Positions 48,314-57,761 of a stretch of DNA of 64,000 nucleotides are shown here, piece by piece. This DNA comes from an uncultured SAR86 cluster bacterium (GTDB taxonomy: Bacteria > Pseudomonadota > Gammaproteobacteria > Magnimaribacterales > Magnimaribacteraceae): contig CACLEZ010000004.1 in assembly GCA_902606175.1 (NCBI GenBank), forward strand, positions 34,082-98,081. The letters are read 5' to 3'. Numbering within the stretch: position 1 is the stretch's first letter; each line of letters opens with the position of its first letter. A program made the translations under genes and the position numbers. Below the pieces are notes generated by a model. The model saw nothing but the letters and a program-made list of their open reading frames with translations. It searched no databases and was not told the origin of the DNA.

Positions 48314-48923
48314 AAATCAATTAAATCTTGCAAAGGTTGATAATAATTTCTTTCCTTATTTTCATGTAGAAAATGCCTTGTCTAATTTCCTTGATTCATC
48401 AGATTTAGTTAAAGATTTCCCAGATATAGACTCTGGAGGAAGTTTTCCATCAGATAATCTTAAAGAAGGAGATATAAAAAAACTTGTTGAGGAATTAGAA
48501 GGAGATGAATTTAAAGCCATTTTAGAAAATAAATTGGGAGTTAATCTCAAAGATACTGAAGTTATAACTACACTGAGGGGATTTTCTCGATTTAAAGATG
48601 GAAAAATTCATACGGATTCTCAAAGTAAAATTGTAACAGTATTGCTTTATCTGAATAAGGATTGGGATAATGAAATAGGAAACTTAAGATTATTGAAGAA
48701 AAACAATGATTTAGATAATTATATTCAAGAGATTTCTTCTGAATATGGAAATCTCGTCGCTTTTAAAGTTACAGACAACTGTTGGCATGGCTTTGTGCCT
48801 TTTGAAGGTAAAAGGCTCTCTATACAACTTAATTATATATACCCGAAATCTTTGAATATACATAAGATCAGACACAAGCTTAGCGCTTCATTTAAAAAAC
48901 TTATATCAGGAAGTTCCAACTGA
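48297..48923 (+). CDS. 2-oxoglutarate and Fe(II)-dependent oxygenase family protein
   Basis: 208-residue cytoplasmic protein. The iron triad reads HTD (in GKIHTDSQSK, near 101) and His in CWHGFVPFEGKR near 162, and the Arg in GKRLSIQLNY would bind 2-oxoglutarate. The double-stranded beta-helix segments are VTVLLYLN and NLVAFKV. It lies between the DsbA-like gene (17-base overlap) and the heptosyltransferase (4-base overlap, CTGA), so it may modify a sugar, lipid or protein in envelope assembly, although this is inferred only from location. Confidence 0.85.
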   Translation: MQLLDKNQLNLAKVDNNFFPYFHVENALSNFLDSSDLVKDFPDIDSGGSFPSDNLKEGDIKKLVEELEGDEFKAILENKLGVNLKDTEVITTLRGFSRFKDGKIHTDSQSKIVTVLLYLNKDWDNEIGNLRLLKKNNDLDNYIQEISSEYGNLVAFKVTDNCWHGFVPFEGKRLSIQLNYIYPKSLNIHKIRHKLSASFKKLISGSSN

Positions 48924-49888
48924 GGGTTCTAATTATCAAGCTTAGCTCTATGGGTGATTTGATGCATGCCCTCCCTGCTATTACAGAAGCTAAAGATCAG
49001 ATAAATAATATTACTTTTGACTGGGTTGTAGACAAAAACTTTAGTTCTGTTCCTAAGTGGCATCCTAATATCGAAAATACCATTGAAACTAATCACCGTG
49101 AATGGAAATTAAATTTATTTTCATCTAAATCTAGAGATGAAATGAGGGATGTTGTTAATAAAATAGATGCAAACAAATATGATCTCATTATTGATATGCA
49201 AAATAACCTTAAAAGTGCTTTCCTTTCTTTTATGTGTAAATCTTCAGTAACCGGTCTAGATGCCAAAAGCGCAAGAGAATACCCTGCACATTTAGCCTAC
49301 AAAACTAAAATTAGAGTGCCTAAAACAATGCATGCAGTAGAAAGACAGAAGCTACTGTTAGCTACCGCATTGGGCTATGAAACAAATATAAATAATAGAG
49401 ATTATGGAATTTCTAAAGCTAATTTTAAAAAACCCTTGAACATGTACTCAAGTAAATATGCCATTTGTGTCCAAAATGCTAGTTGGACTAGCAAACAGTG
49501 GCCGATAGAATATTGGCAAGAGTTTTTAAGAATTTTAGAAAAAAAAGATCTTAAGTTTTTATTTCCTTCTGGAAGTCAGGCAGAATTAGATCGAGCTTCT
49601 GAAATCTGTTCTGTTTCACAAAAAGCTTTTGCTTTAGAAATATTACCTTTAGATGAAATAGCCTTTCTTATTGATAATTCTGAATTTGCTATATGTTCAG
49701 ATACTGGCCTCGCGCACCTATCTGCTGTTGTTGATACTCCTTCACTAACACTTTATGGACCTACAGATATCAGTTTAATAGGTACTTACGGAAATAATCA
49801 AAACCATTTTGTATCTTCAAATTCAGACATCAATAAAATTAGCGTAAATGATATTCTTACAAGAATGGAAGAACTGGACTTTATTTAG
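48920..49888 (+). CDS. waaC: Lipopolysaccharide heptosyltransferase I-like glycosyltransferase
   Basis: GT9 family. The first ATG (48950) would remove the family's N-terminal strand. Reading back in frame to CTG at 48920 gives LRVLIIKLSSMGDLMHALPAI, which matches the usual WaaC start (MRVLIVKTSSMGDVLH). A good Shine-Dalgarno AGGAAG (48908-48913) is correctly spaced for CTG, so I annotate CTG as start (322 residues). The donor-site region NASWTSKQWPIEYW and the C-terminal CSDTGLAHLSAVVDTPSLTLYGPTD are present. It transfers heptose to Kdo-lipid A. The 3' end overlaps the PhyH gene by 8 bases. Confidence 0.85.
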   Translation: MRVLIIKLSSMGDLMHALPAITEAKDQINNITFDWVVDKNFSSVPKWHPNIENTIETNHREWKLNLFSSKSRDEMRDVVNKIDANKYDLIIDMQNNLKSAFLSFMCKSSVTGLDAKSAREYPAHLAYKTKIRVPKTMHAVERQKLLLATALGYETNINNRDYGISKANFKKPLNMYSSKYAICVQNASWTSKQWPIEYWQEFLRILEKKDLKFLFPSGSQAELDRASEICSVSQKAFALEILPLDEIAFLIDNSEFAICSDTGLAHLSAVVDTPSLTLYGPTDISLIGTYGNNQNHFVSSNSDINKISVNDILTRMEELDFI

Positions 49889-51080
49889 AAGCCTTAACTT
49901 TCTTTTTTACTTCTTTTACAGCACCTTTTAGGGTGTAATTTTTCTTGAGATCTTTTTTGGAAGATTTGCTAGATAATTCCCCTACTCTTATGTATTTTCC
50001 TGAATCAAGTGCTTCTCTGAAATATTTTGTGCTCCCATGGATTTCATTGACTTTTCCAGAGGCGCCCATACCAAAACCTTCAATAGTTCCGCCATATGTT
50101 GCAGCTTGCATTCCCATTCTATGTAGAAGCTTAGGACTGGCAATATCAATGATCTTTGGATCAACGGAGACTATCCAGTTCTCTTGTGATCTCATCCAAG
50201 ATTTTACGTTAGACATCGCAGCTACAAACCTAATTTTATCGGTATGGTTGACTCCGGTTCCATGAAGAAGCCTTCCATCGAAAAGCATTATCGTTCCAGC
50301 TTTAGCTTCTAGATTTATAGCAGGTGGTAATTTTCCAACCTCGCCGTTACTTCCAGCTTTGATGATATTTTTATGACTACCAGGAATAATCAAGGTACCA
50401 CCATTCACTTCATTTACATCTTGGGGTATGTAAAGTGTATTCACTAATGCAGGAGCCTCTTCAGTTATCCAAGGTGAGAGTGGGCTTTGATCTAAATGGA
50501 GAACTTGAGGATAGTATCCCTTTTCCGAACCGTTTGCTAAAAAGCTATGACAAATCCATCCTTTGCCTAAAGTTTCATTCAAAAAACTTTCTATGAGTAA
50601 ACCAGCTTGAACATGATAAGGATCTTGCTCAATACAGCCTCTAAAAATTTCGCCCTTATTGATTAAAGTATGAACATATTGACCTGATGGAGTGATGCTA
50701 TTCACTCCAGCTAATTTTTCACCTTGTGCTTGTTCCAATAGCCTTTCTATAAATGCTTCACATTGATCTTTTGACATTCCATCCTCGATCAGTGCATATC
50801 CCCATCTTTTAAAGTCTTTTCTTATTTGTTTAATTTCTTTAGTAGGTGTTGGTAATTTTTTTGTTTTCCAATAAGGATGTTTTCTACCAACAGTCGTATT
50901 CCAGTAATGTATTTTTTTTCTGGAAAGAGGTTTTTTGAAATTAGGAGGAGCTAGCCAAGGATTGTTTTTAAAAATAGATGTATAAGGTTCTTGAGAATCA
51001 AGAAAAGACTTAAAAAGCATTTCCTTTTCTGGAGTATTCTTATCTATATATTCTTGACTAAATTGTTCTATTTGAGACAT
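49881..51080 (-). CDS. Phytanoyl-CoA dioxygenase (PhyH) family protein
   Basis: 399-residue Fe(II)/2-oxoglutarate oxygenase. The iron ligands are HxD in QVLHLDQSPLSPW near residue 204 and the distal His in LLHGTGVNHT, with Arg in KIRFVAAMSN binding 2-oxoglutarate. A Lys-rich C-terminal tail of 30 residues is unusual. PhyH proteins hydroxylate lipids, phosphonates or small metabolites; the substrate here is not evident. It is last in the TonB receptor/hydrolase run, 11 bases after the carboxylesterase gene. Confidence 0.88.
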   Translation of the reverse strand: MSQIEQFSQEYIDKNTPEKEMLFKSFLDSQEPYTSIFKNNPWLAPPNFKKPLSRKKIHYWNTTVGRKHPYWKTKKLPTPTKEIKQIRKDFKRWGYALIEDGMSKDQCEAFIERLLEQAQGEKLAGVNSITPSGQYVHTLINKGEIFRGCIEQDPYHVQAGLLIESFLNETLGKGWICHSFLANGSEKGYYPQVLHLDQSPLSPWITEEAPALVNTLYIPQDVNEVNGGTLIIPGSHKNIIKAGSNGEVGKLPPAINLEAKAGTIMLFDGRLLHGTGVNHTDKIRFVAAMSNVKSWMRSQENWIVSVDPKIIDIASPKLLHRMGMQAATYGGTIEGFGMGASGKVNEIHGSTKYFREALDSGKYIRVGELSSKSSKKDLKKNYTLKGAVKEVKKKVKASK

Positions 51081-51091
51081 TTGTCCTAGTC

Positions 51092-52693
51092 CTAAAAATC
51101 ATCTCTAACTCTATCATAAGCCTCATTTATCAATGTAACTTTTTCAGCTCTAAGACCTTGCTTTACTTCTATGTTCTCATCCAATAATACATATTTTTGA
51201 TAATTTGATTCAAATTCAGGCCATTCGGTGGTGGCTATTGAAGGAATCCCATTTTTAGCAAAACTTGTCCATATCTCCATCATAACCTGTGAGAACTTTC
51301 GATCTCTTTCAGACAGATCTATGTTGAATACATCAAAATTGCCAAATATATAGGGTACTTCGGCTGCATGAAAAGCTCTGTACTCTTTAGAGCCATTTAT
51401 TGAGGGGTGCCAGTTCCACAAATATAAATATGCAGGACTATCAACACTTGACATTAGATCACCCCACTTTTGCATTTGAGCAGTAAACATAACGTCAGTA
51501 GTGAAATCTACCCATGATTTTTTTGCTATCTGCTCTGTATCTACAGGATAAAGTTCATAAATAGAACTATCAACTTCCGGTAAAATATCTGCAATAGCTA
51601 AATGAGTGAGTCTTTTGTAAGACATGTATTCTAATTGGGGGCTTAACATTTTTGGATCTAAAGGTGTTGCCTCATCAGCCGTACTCCCAATCAGAACTGG
51701 AACGTCAGCTTGAGAACCTTTTTGAAAAATTTTCGATATATCTTCAGGAATTATATTCCCATCAATTACTGTTAATGAATCAAATTGAGTTGCATAAAGA
51801 GGATCATTCTCTAAGTTCCTAATAATTGTTAATGGAGGTATCTTTTTTAATACTTCCATTGAAGGATTCTTAGTTCCAGTCATAACTTTTGACCACTCTA
51901 AGCCCAGTTCTTCAGCACTTTTTGAATAAGTAGTACTTTTATCTAAATGAGTTAATGGTATCAATCTAGCACCACTTTGACCGATGGCTTTATGAAATAG
52001 TCCTTTTGCTAGAGGACTTGCTTGAAGTACATTCACGCTCCATGATCCAGCAGATTCACCAAAAATAGTTACATTATTAGGATCTCCACCAAAATATTGA
52101 ATATTTTCTTTGACCCATTTAAGTGATTGGATTTGATCACTGAAACCTTGATTCCCAGAAGAACCATTTTTCATTGATAATTCTGGATGAGAGAAGAATC
52201 CAAACGGACCTAAACGATAATTTACAGTTACTAAAATTACTCCATGCTTTGTAAGCTCATTACCTGGGTATTCACTGCCACTTCCCCATACCAATGCCCC
52301 TCCATGGAACCAAACCATTACGGGGAGTTTTTCATGAGTATCTTTTGCTCGAGTCCACACATTCAAAGTTAAGCAATCCTCGCTCATGTTATTCAAATCA
52401 GGGACTCGATCATAGAAGTCAGCTATTTGTTTTGGTTGAAAACAAATCTTTGAATTAGTTTCAGCAGATCTCATACCTTTCCAGTTTTTTGCAGGTTTAG
52501 TTAGAGCCCACCTCAAATCACCTACAGGTGGTTCTGCGTAAGGAATACCCAAATATTTTTTTAGATCTCCTTCTTGAACTCCCTTGATAGAACCATTCTT
52601 CAATTCAACTGTCGTAGATATATTTAGATCACCAGAGCCACAACCTAGTAAGGTTATAAATATGCCCAAATAAATTATCTTTCTAAGCATCAT
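51092..52693 (-). CDS. Type B carboxylesterase, predicted lipoprotein
   Basis: 533 residues with a lipobox (LLGC, Cys18), so it is probably anchored in the outer membrane or facing the periplasm. The oxyanion-hole region WFHGGALVWG, the nucleophile elbow GESAGSWS (Ser near 212) and the catalytic His in FHAAEVPYIFG near 428 are the cholinesterase-like set. A Glu/Asp in STADEATPL probably completes the triad. The start overlaps the end of the class C hydrolase gene by 4 bases. Confidence 0.93.
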   Translation of the reverse strand: MMLRKIIYLGIFITLLGCGSGDLNISTTVELKNGSIKGVQEGDLKKYLGIPYAEPPVGDLRWALTKPAKNWKGMRSAETNSKICFQPKQIADFYDRVPDLNNMSEDCLTLNVWTRAKDTHEKLPVMVWFHGGALVWGSGSEYPGNELTKHGVILVTVNYRLGPFGFFSHPELSMKNGSSGNQGFSDQIQSLKWVKENIQYFGGDPNNVTIFGESAGSWSVNVLQASPLAKGLFHKAIGQSGARLIPLTHLDKSTTYSKSAEELGLEWSKVMTGTKNPSMEVLKKIPPLTIIRNLENDPLYATQFDSLTVIDGNIIPEDISKIFQKGSQADVPVLIGSTADEATPLDPKMLSPQLEYMSYKRLTHLAIADILPEVDSSIYELYPVDTEQIAKKSWVDFTTDVMFTAQMQKWGDLMSSVDSPAYLYLWNWHPSINGSKEYRAFHAAEVPYIFGNFDVFNIDLSERDRKFSQVMMEIWTSFAKNGIPSIATTEWPEFESNYQKYVLLDENIEVKQGLRAEKVTLINEAYDRVRDDF

Positions 52694-53838
52694 AACTTAG
52701 AGATTAAATCACTTAGTGAACGAACTAAATTCTGACTTCTCTCCGCTCCTATAGCTCCTTCTTCCATTAAACATGGGGTGTATCCGAATGAAACTTTCTT
52801 ATTTGTATCCGCAATAGACATTGATCCGCCCCATCCTGCCCAAAAACAAGCTCCTTCATCGAGATATCCCATCCAACTTGCATTATCTATAGGTAGACCA
52901 AAACCTATACCCCATCTAAGTGGCTCCACAAGGACTAGATCATTGCCACGAACTTGTTCTTCAAGTACAAATTTAATTAACTCTTCAGAAAAAATTCTTT
53001 TTCCTTTATAGGTTCCTCCGTTAGCTATTAGTGCCATAGACTCAGCAATAGATCTACCATTTCCATGACCCCCCGCAGCTGGTATCTCAGCTCTACGCCA
53101 CTCTGGAGTATTAGCATCAGGTGCAGTGATTATTCCGTTTGTCATAACTTTCTGCATGACTGAACCTTCCTCTAATTCAAATAAATCTTCGGGATTTGAT
53201 TCAACTGCCTGATGAATTTCTGCAACTCTTGAGTGATGTTTATCTTCAAGCCCAATATGAAAATCAATATCCAATGGTTTGGCTATTTCGTCTTTGAAGA
53301 AATTACCAACAGATTTACCTGATATTCTTTTTATAATTTCTCCCATTAGATTTCCGACAGATATTGCATGATATCCAAGGGCCGTTCCAGGTTCCCACCA
53401 TGGTTCTTGGGTTTCAAATAGGGCCGCTACTTTATCAGGATCGTAAAGATCATTTCCTGCTACGGGTGCATCCCATCCAGCCAATCCAGAAGAGTGGCTC
53501 ATAATGTGACTTACAAGGATATTCTCTTTTCCTTTCTGAGCAAATTCAGGCCAATATTCAGCTACAGGAGCTTTGAAATCTAAATGCCCACGATCAGCGA
53601 GCACATATGCAGCTAGAGAAGTTGCATTTTTTGTACTCGAAAACACATTAACGATAGTATCTTCTTCCCAGGGAAGTAACTGAGCTTTATCTCTAGTGCC
53701 AGCCCAGATATCAACAACCACTTCGCCGTGATATGAAATTGCTAATGAAGAACCAATATCTAAGTTGAGTGCAAATTGATTTTCGTAGCAATCTACGATT
53801 GACTTAAATTTTTCATCATATCTTCCATGAATCTCCAT
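52690..53838 (-). CDS. Class C beta-lactamase-fold esterase (EstB/family VIII-like)
   Basis: 382 residues without signal peptide. Catalytic SxxK is S67-S-T-K70 (FSSTKNAT) and the second motif has Tyr in LGYHAISVG near 165. The third motif, H/K-x-G in beta-lactamases, appears as WGG (AGWGGSMS), which is usual in family VIII esterases. The enzyme hydrolyses ester or lactone bonds in known relatives. It abuts the upstream esterase gene with no gap. The first gene in the window (1-1061) is only a distant relative. Confidence 0.92.
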   Translation of the reverse strand: MEIHGRYDEKFKSIVDCYENQFALNLDIGSSLAISYHGEVVVDIWAGTRDKAQLLPWEEDTIVNVFSSTKNATSLAAYVLADRGHLDFKAPVAEYWPEFAQKGKENILVSHIMSHSSGLAGWDAPVAGNDLYDPDKVAALFETQEPWWEPGTALGYHAISVGNLMGEIIKRISGKSVGNFFKDEIAKPLDIDFHIGLEDKHHSRVAEIHQAVESNPEDLFELEEGSVMQKVMTNGIITAPDANTPEWRRAEIPAAGGHGNGRSIAESMALIANGGTYKGKRIFSEELIKFVLEEQVRGNDLVLVEPLRWGIGFGLPIDNASWMGYLDEGACFWAGWGGSMSIADTNKKVSFGYTPCLMEEGAIGAERSQNLVRSLSDLISKL

Positions 53839-54948
53839 TTATTTCTCCTGAATGATTGTTGTTTTAGGTAATTTTCCGTATGCCCTTTTCATATCCGGAT
53901 CGTCTTTAGCTAATCTTTTAAGTGGTTTCCACAATTCGGCATGTATTGTGGGGGCTAACCTAAGATCTTCTCGCATGATCGATGTTGGCTCAGTATCAAT
54001 TTCACCTTCTCCAAAGACTGATTGAGCATATTGAAGCTGTTCAGGAGTTAAAGGAAGATCTATTGGCTCAGATTTACCTCCCATAAGGGCAGCTGATAAA
54101 AACGCATGTGCTTCTTTAGTACGATTATGCATGCTAAGACCAACATGGTCTGCCCAACGGACTAAATGATATTCATGGCGAATATCATTATCCCAAAAGA
54201 CTCTGTGTAAAAACTCAGCACCATCATGAAGTTGTATGAAATCTTCATCCCCTACTTCAAGATAAATATTTAAGCCGCTATCTCTTATTCTTTGTGCATT
54301 AGCTACAGCAATATTCGCTGGATTATCATCTATAAACTTTTGAGGATCAAATGGCCTTCCCCAAACATCTTCATATATTTGCATAGGAGTCCACCAAGAA
54401 TTTCGTTTATGTGGTTCTTGAGGAAATTCTAATATAGGCATAATAGCTGGTTCCATTGGAGCTATTGCAATAAAGCGTTCAGGATTTTTTAAACCTATCT
54501 TTAAACTTCCGTATCCTCCCATAGAAATACCTGTTAAGAGAGTATGTTCTGGTTTAAGAGAAATTCCATACTTCTCAGCTGCCCATTTAGGTAATTCATC
54601 AGTTACAAAAGTTTCCCATGTTCCTTGGTAATAACTTATAGGTCCTCCTGAGAATGAAATTACTACTAGTGGAGGAAGAATACCTTCATCAAACATTTCT
54701 TGATAAGTGTTTAATTGCCTTAAAAGATTATCTCTGGTTCCTCCCCCTCCATGAAGATTAATTAAAAGAGGAAGACTCTCTGAATTATTTTTAAAGCCAG
54801 GTGGCAGAATTACCGAAACTGGGACTATTTCACCACGAATTTCTGACATGACATCATGTAGTTCAGTTGTAACTTGTTTATTAGCTTCTTTCTCAGCTGA
54901 GCAAGAAGCTAATAACAAAATAAATATAAAACTAACCGACCGAGACAT
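53839..54948 (-). CDS. Alpha/beta-hydrolase esterase (esterase D/feruloyl-type), predicted lipoprotein
   Basis: 369 residues with an N-terminal lipobox LASC (Cys16). The fold is shown by LLINLHGGGGT (oxyanion hole), the nucleophile elbow GISMGGYGS (Ser near 141) and the His in RWADHVGLSMH near 264. The family contains S-formylglutathione hydrolases, feruloyl and antigen 85-like esterases. The start lies 25 bases after the TonB receptor stop, and the gene is first of the three hydrolases. A C-terminal segment of about 70 residues past the catalytic His is unusual. Confidence 0.9.
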   Translation of the reverse strand: MSRSVSFIFILLLASCSAEKEANKQVTTELHDVMSEIRGEIVPVSVILPPGFKNNSESLPLLINLHGGGGTRDNLLRQLNTYQEMFDEGILPPLVVISFSGGPISYYQGTWETFVTDELPKWAAEKYGISLKPEHTLLTGISMGGYGSLKIGLKNPERFIAIAPMEPAIMPILEFPQEPHKRNSWWTPMQIYEDVWGRPFDPQKFIDDNPANIAVANAQRIRDSGLNIYLEVGDEDFIQLHDGAEFLHRVFWDNDIRHEYHLVRWADHVGLSMHNRTKEAHAFLSAALMGGKSEPIDLPLTPEQLQYAQSVFGEGEIDTEPTSIMREDLRLAPTIHAELWKPLKRLAKDDPDMKRAYGKLPKTTIIQEK

Positions 54949-54973
54949 TCAAACAATCCAATATATGTTGAAT

Positions 54974-57127
54974 CTAAAAATTTCTTTGAACTTCGATTCC
55001 TGCTGTTCGTGGATAACCCCACTGACCAAAACGACCTCCACCAGTTGCAGCAGATAGATATCCCGCTATATATTCCTCATCTGTTGCATTCTTTATAAAG
55101 AATCTAGATCTCATGGTTTCATCAGCACTTTCCCATATTAAATTTAAATCAACAATGGTATATGCATCCTGTGAATACTCATTAAACTCTGAGAAATAAA
55201 TTCTTGATTTATAGGCGGCATTTGCACGATAAGTAAGTGAGGCACCCGATGCCATAGCGCTGGTATAGTTTAAACCCAGATTAATAGAAACTTTAGGGGC
55301 ATTAGTTAAATAATTACCCTCTAATTGTTGCTCTCCTAATTGTGGCTCTATACCATTTGTATTAAGAAATTCTCCATAAGTTGCGTCTAGAAGGGTAACT
55401 CCATAGTTTAGTGTCAAAGAGTCGCTAACATTCGATAAAGCTTCTATTTCTAATCCATTAACTGTTGCATCTCCTGCATTTCTTGTAACCGTTTGTAGTC
55501 CAACAACCTGTAATACTTGGAAATCTGTATAGTCATATCTAAATAAAGAAGCATTCAAACTGGTGTTTTCAGCTAGAGAACCTTTGAATCCAAATTCTAA
55601 AGAAGTAACTTCTTCAGGATCATATGGATCTGTGCACTCATAAGTAGCATAACCACCGGCCTTAAAGCCTTCACTTAAAGATGCATAAACATTACTCTCA
55701 GGAGATAAGTCATGCTGTATAACTGCTCTCGAAGTTGTTGATGAATATTCTGTAACCACTTCTCTATCACAAGTTTGAGCCGCTATAACCGGCATAGGCA
55801 TTAGGATAGAAATAAAATTATCTTGTTTACTGGTGAATTCATCTGTTGTTCTTCTCACCCCTAAACTCAATCTAGTTGTATCATTTAGATCGAATGTGCC
55901 ATCTGCAAAGTATGCCTCTGATTCCGTATCCATTTTGTCATGTTTGAAGTCAAACATACTAGGTACAGGAAACCCTAGTATAGGTTGAGGATTATCAAAA
56001 TGAGTATGTCTTGACGTTTCGTCATCCATATAGAAAAGACCAAATACAAGACTCATTGCATCTCTTTCAATATTTAAATTAATTTCTTGAGTGAAAGTTT
56101 CTGTCTCAGATATATCAAATGTATCTAGATATGCACCAGCCGAACCATCTCGATCTAGATTAAACTGATCATCGAAGCTTTGATTTGCTGTTATTGAAGT
56201 TAATGTACCAAGTTCAGTTTCAATCCTTAGAGTTAAAGATGTAACATCGTATTCTCTATCTGTCATATTGGTACCATTCACTGAATCAGAAGCTGGTGTT
56301 TGATAGATTTCATGAGGTTTTAAAGATATAGGTTCAGCTGCAATTTGAGGAAAGCCAAAAGCTGCAGCCAGTTCTCTATTATCCGTTAACCATCCATAGG
56401 GATCTGGCGTACCTTCTGTTTCAACAGAAGCAACCATAAGGTCTGCAGAAACCGTATCACTTAGATCTGATTTTATTTTTAATCGAAATGCTTGCTTATC
56501 TGTATATCCTTGCTCTCCACATCCAGCATTCAGACAGTCATAAAAACCTTCCCCTTGTTCCGTTCCATGTACTACCAATCTAAAGCTGGTATTGTCAGAA
56601 ATTCCACCACCAAATGCTGCTTCAGCAGTAGTAATGTCGTATTCTCCATAACCTAATTTGACATACCCATCCATATCTTGAGTAGGATTTTTTGTAATAA
56701 GATTTACGACTCCTCCAATTGAATTTCTTCCATAGAGCGTACCTTGTGGGCCTCTCAATACTTCTACCCTCTCAAGATCCATTTCACCCAGCTGCGATGA
56801 ATGTGCTCTTGATTGAAAAATACCATCAGTGCTTACCGATACACCTGGATTACCGTTAAACTGTCCAATTCCTCTTATCGTTATGTTCTGAGCCCCCAGA
56901 ACATTAGTAAAATTCATGCTAGGAACTAGATGTTTAAGATCATGCATATTAGTTATGCCCTTGTCCTCTATTTCTGTCGAACTTATAGCTGTAATAGCAG
57001 CAGGTGTATCTACTACTGTAGAGCTTCTCTTTAATGCTGTAACAACTATTTCTTCTACGTCTTCAGAGTAAATCGGCACAGTAAAGGATAAAGAGATAAT
57101 TAGCGGAAAATATCTGAGATTAAACAT
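54974..57127 (-). CDS. TonB-dependent outer-membrane receptor
   Basis: 717 residues with a signal peptide (about 1-21), the TonB box EEIVVTALKR right after it, a plug domain with RGIGQFNG and RGPQGTLYGRNSIGGVVNL, and a 22-strand barrel ending in a C-terminal Phe (VQRNF), needed for outer-membrane assembly. It belongs to the TBDR class common in marine bacteria for lipids and glycans, not to the classic siderophore branch. The substrate is unknown; the following hydrolases point to an ester. Confidence 0.95.
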   Translation of the reverse strand: MFNLRYFPLIISLSFTVPIYSEDVEEIVVTALKRSSTVVDTPAAITAISSTEIEDKGITNMHDLKHLVPSMNFTNVLGAQNITIRGIGQFNGNPGVSVSTDGIFQSRAHSSQLGEMDLERVEVLRGPQGTLYGRNSIGGVVNLITKNPTQDMDGYVKLGYGEYDITTAEAAFGGGISDNTSFRLVVHGTEQGEGFYDCLNAGCGEQGYTDKQAFRLKIKSDLSDTVSADLMVASVETEGTPDPYGWLTDNRELAAAFGFPQIAAEPISLKPHEIYQTPASDSVNGTNMTDREYDVTSLTLRIETELGTLTSITANQSFDDQFNLDRDGSAGAYLDTFDISETETFTQEINLNIERDAMSLVFGLFYMDDETSRHTHFDNPQPILGFPVPSMFDFKHDKMDTESEAYFADGTFDLNDTTRLSLGVRRTTDEFTSKQDNFISILMPMPVIAAQTCDREVVTEYSSTTSRAVIQHDLSPESNVYASLSEGFKAGGYATYECTDPYDPEEVTSLEFGFKGSLAENTSLNASLFRYDYTDFQVLQVVGLQTVTRNAGDATVNGLEIEALSNVSDSLTLNYGVTLLDATYGEFLNTNGIEPQLGEQQLEGNYLTNAPKVSINLGLNYTSAMASGASLTYRANAAYKSRIYFSEFNEYSQDAYTIVDLNLIWESADETMRSRFFIKNATDEEYIAGYLSAATGGGRFGQWGYPRTAGIEVQRNF

Positions 57128-57257
57128 AAAAACTCCCCTTTTTAGTTAACTTATTTAATAATTTAATACAATTTAGATGATATTACCAAAAATTTAAGGA
57201 TATAAGTTTGCTTCTTTTATCGTCATTTTCTTTAGGTATTATTTAACTTTGCTAAAT

Positions 57258-57276
57258 CAGAATGATTATCAAAATC
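57258..57276. promoter_or_regulatory. Possible Fur-box-like site
   Basis: A 19-base stretch matches the GATAATGATAATCATTATC consensus at 14 of 19 positions, by my own count. It lies about 50 bases upstream of the ferritin-like gene and 130 upstream of the divergent TonB receptor. AT-rich DNA gives such matches by chance, so this is a lead only. The rest of the 200-base gap holds nothing else I can name. Confidence 0.3.
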
Positions 57277-57327
57277 AAAACCATTTCCATTGGCTAATTT
57301 ACAGAAATTTTCTGTTAAATTTATATT

Positions 57328-57753
57328 ATGAATACAAAAGAAGTTAATATTTTATTAAACAAAATAATTGAGTATGAGTTAGCTGGAGTTGTCAGATACT
57401 CTCACTCTGCCTTAATGGTAACGGGACCCTATAGATTGCCTATAGTGGAATTTTTAAAAGAGCAAGCCAATGAATCCCTGATGCATGCTCAGCAAGCCGG
57501 TGAATTACTTACTGGTCTAGATGGACATCCCAGTCAAAAAATTGCAAAAATTGAGGAGACGAATGATCATTCCATACAAGGTATCTTGGAAGAAAGTCTT
57601 GGGCACGAATTACATGCTCTTAACCTCTACAAAGAGTTATTGTCAATCGTAGAGGGTGAATCAGTATATTTAGAAGAATACACTAGAGGCTTAATAGGAG
57701 AGGAAGAACAGCATCAACTTGAATTAAGAAAAATGCTTAAAGATTTTAGTTAA
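57328..57753 (+). CDS. Ferritin-like protein (bacterioferritin/Dps superfamily)
   Basis: 141-residue four-helix protein. Helix A has EYELAGVVRYSHSAL, helix B has ANESLMHAQQAGE, helix C EESLGHELHAL, helix D EEEQHQLELRK. The Glu and His residues are those of a diiron ferroxidase site, although the helix B ligand spacing is ExxxH rather than ExxH. It probably stores or detoxifies iron. No haem-ligand Met can be assigned safely. Confidence 0.85.
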   Translation: MNTKEVNILLNKIIEYELAGVVRYSHSALMVTGPYRLPIVEFLKEQANESLMHAQQAGELLTGLDGHPSQKIAKIEETNDHSIQGILEESLGHELHALNLYKELLSIVEGESVYLEEYTRGLIGEEEQHQLELRKMLKDFS

Positions 57754-57761
57754 AATTGTAT

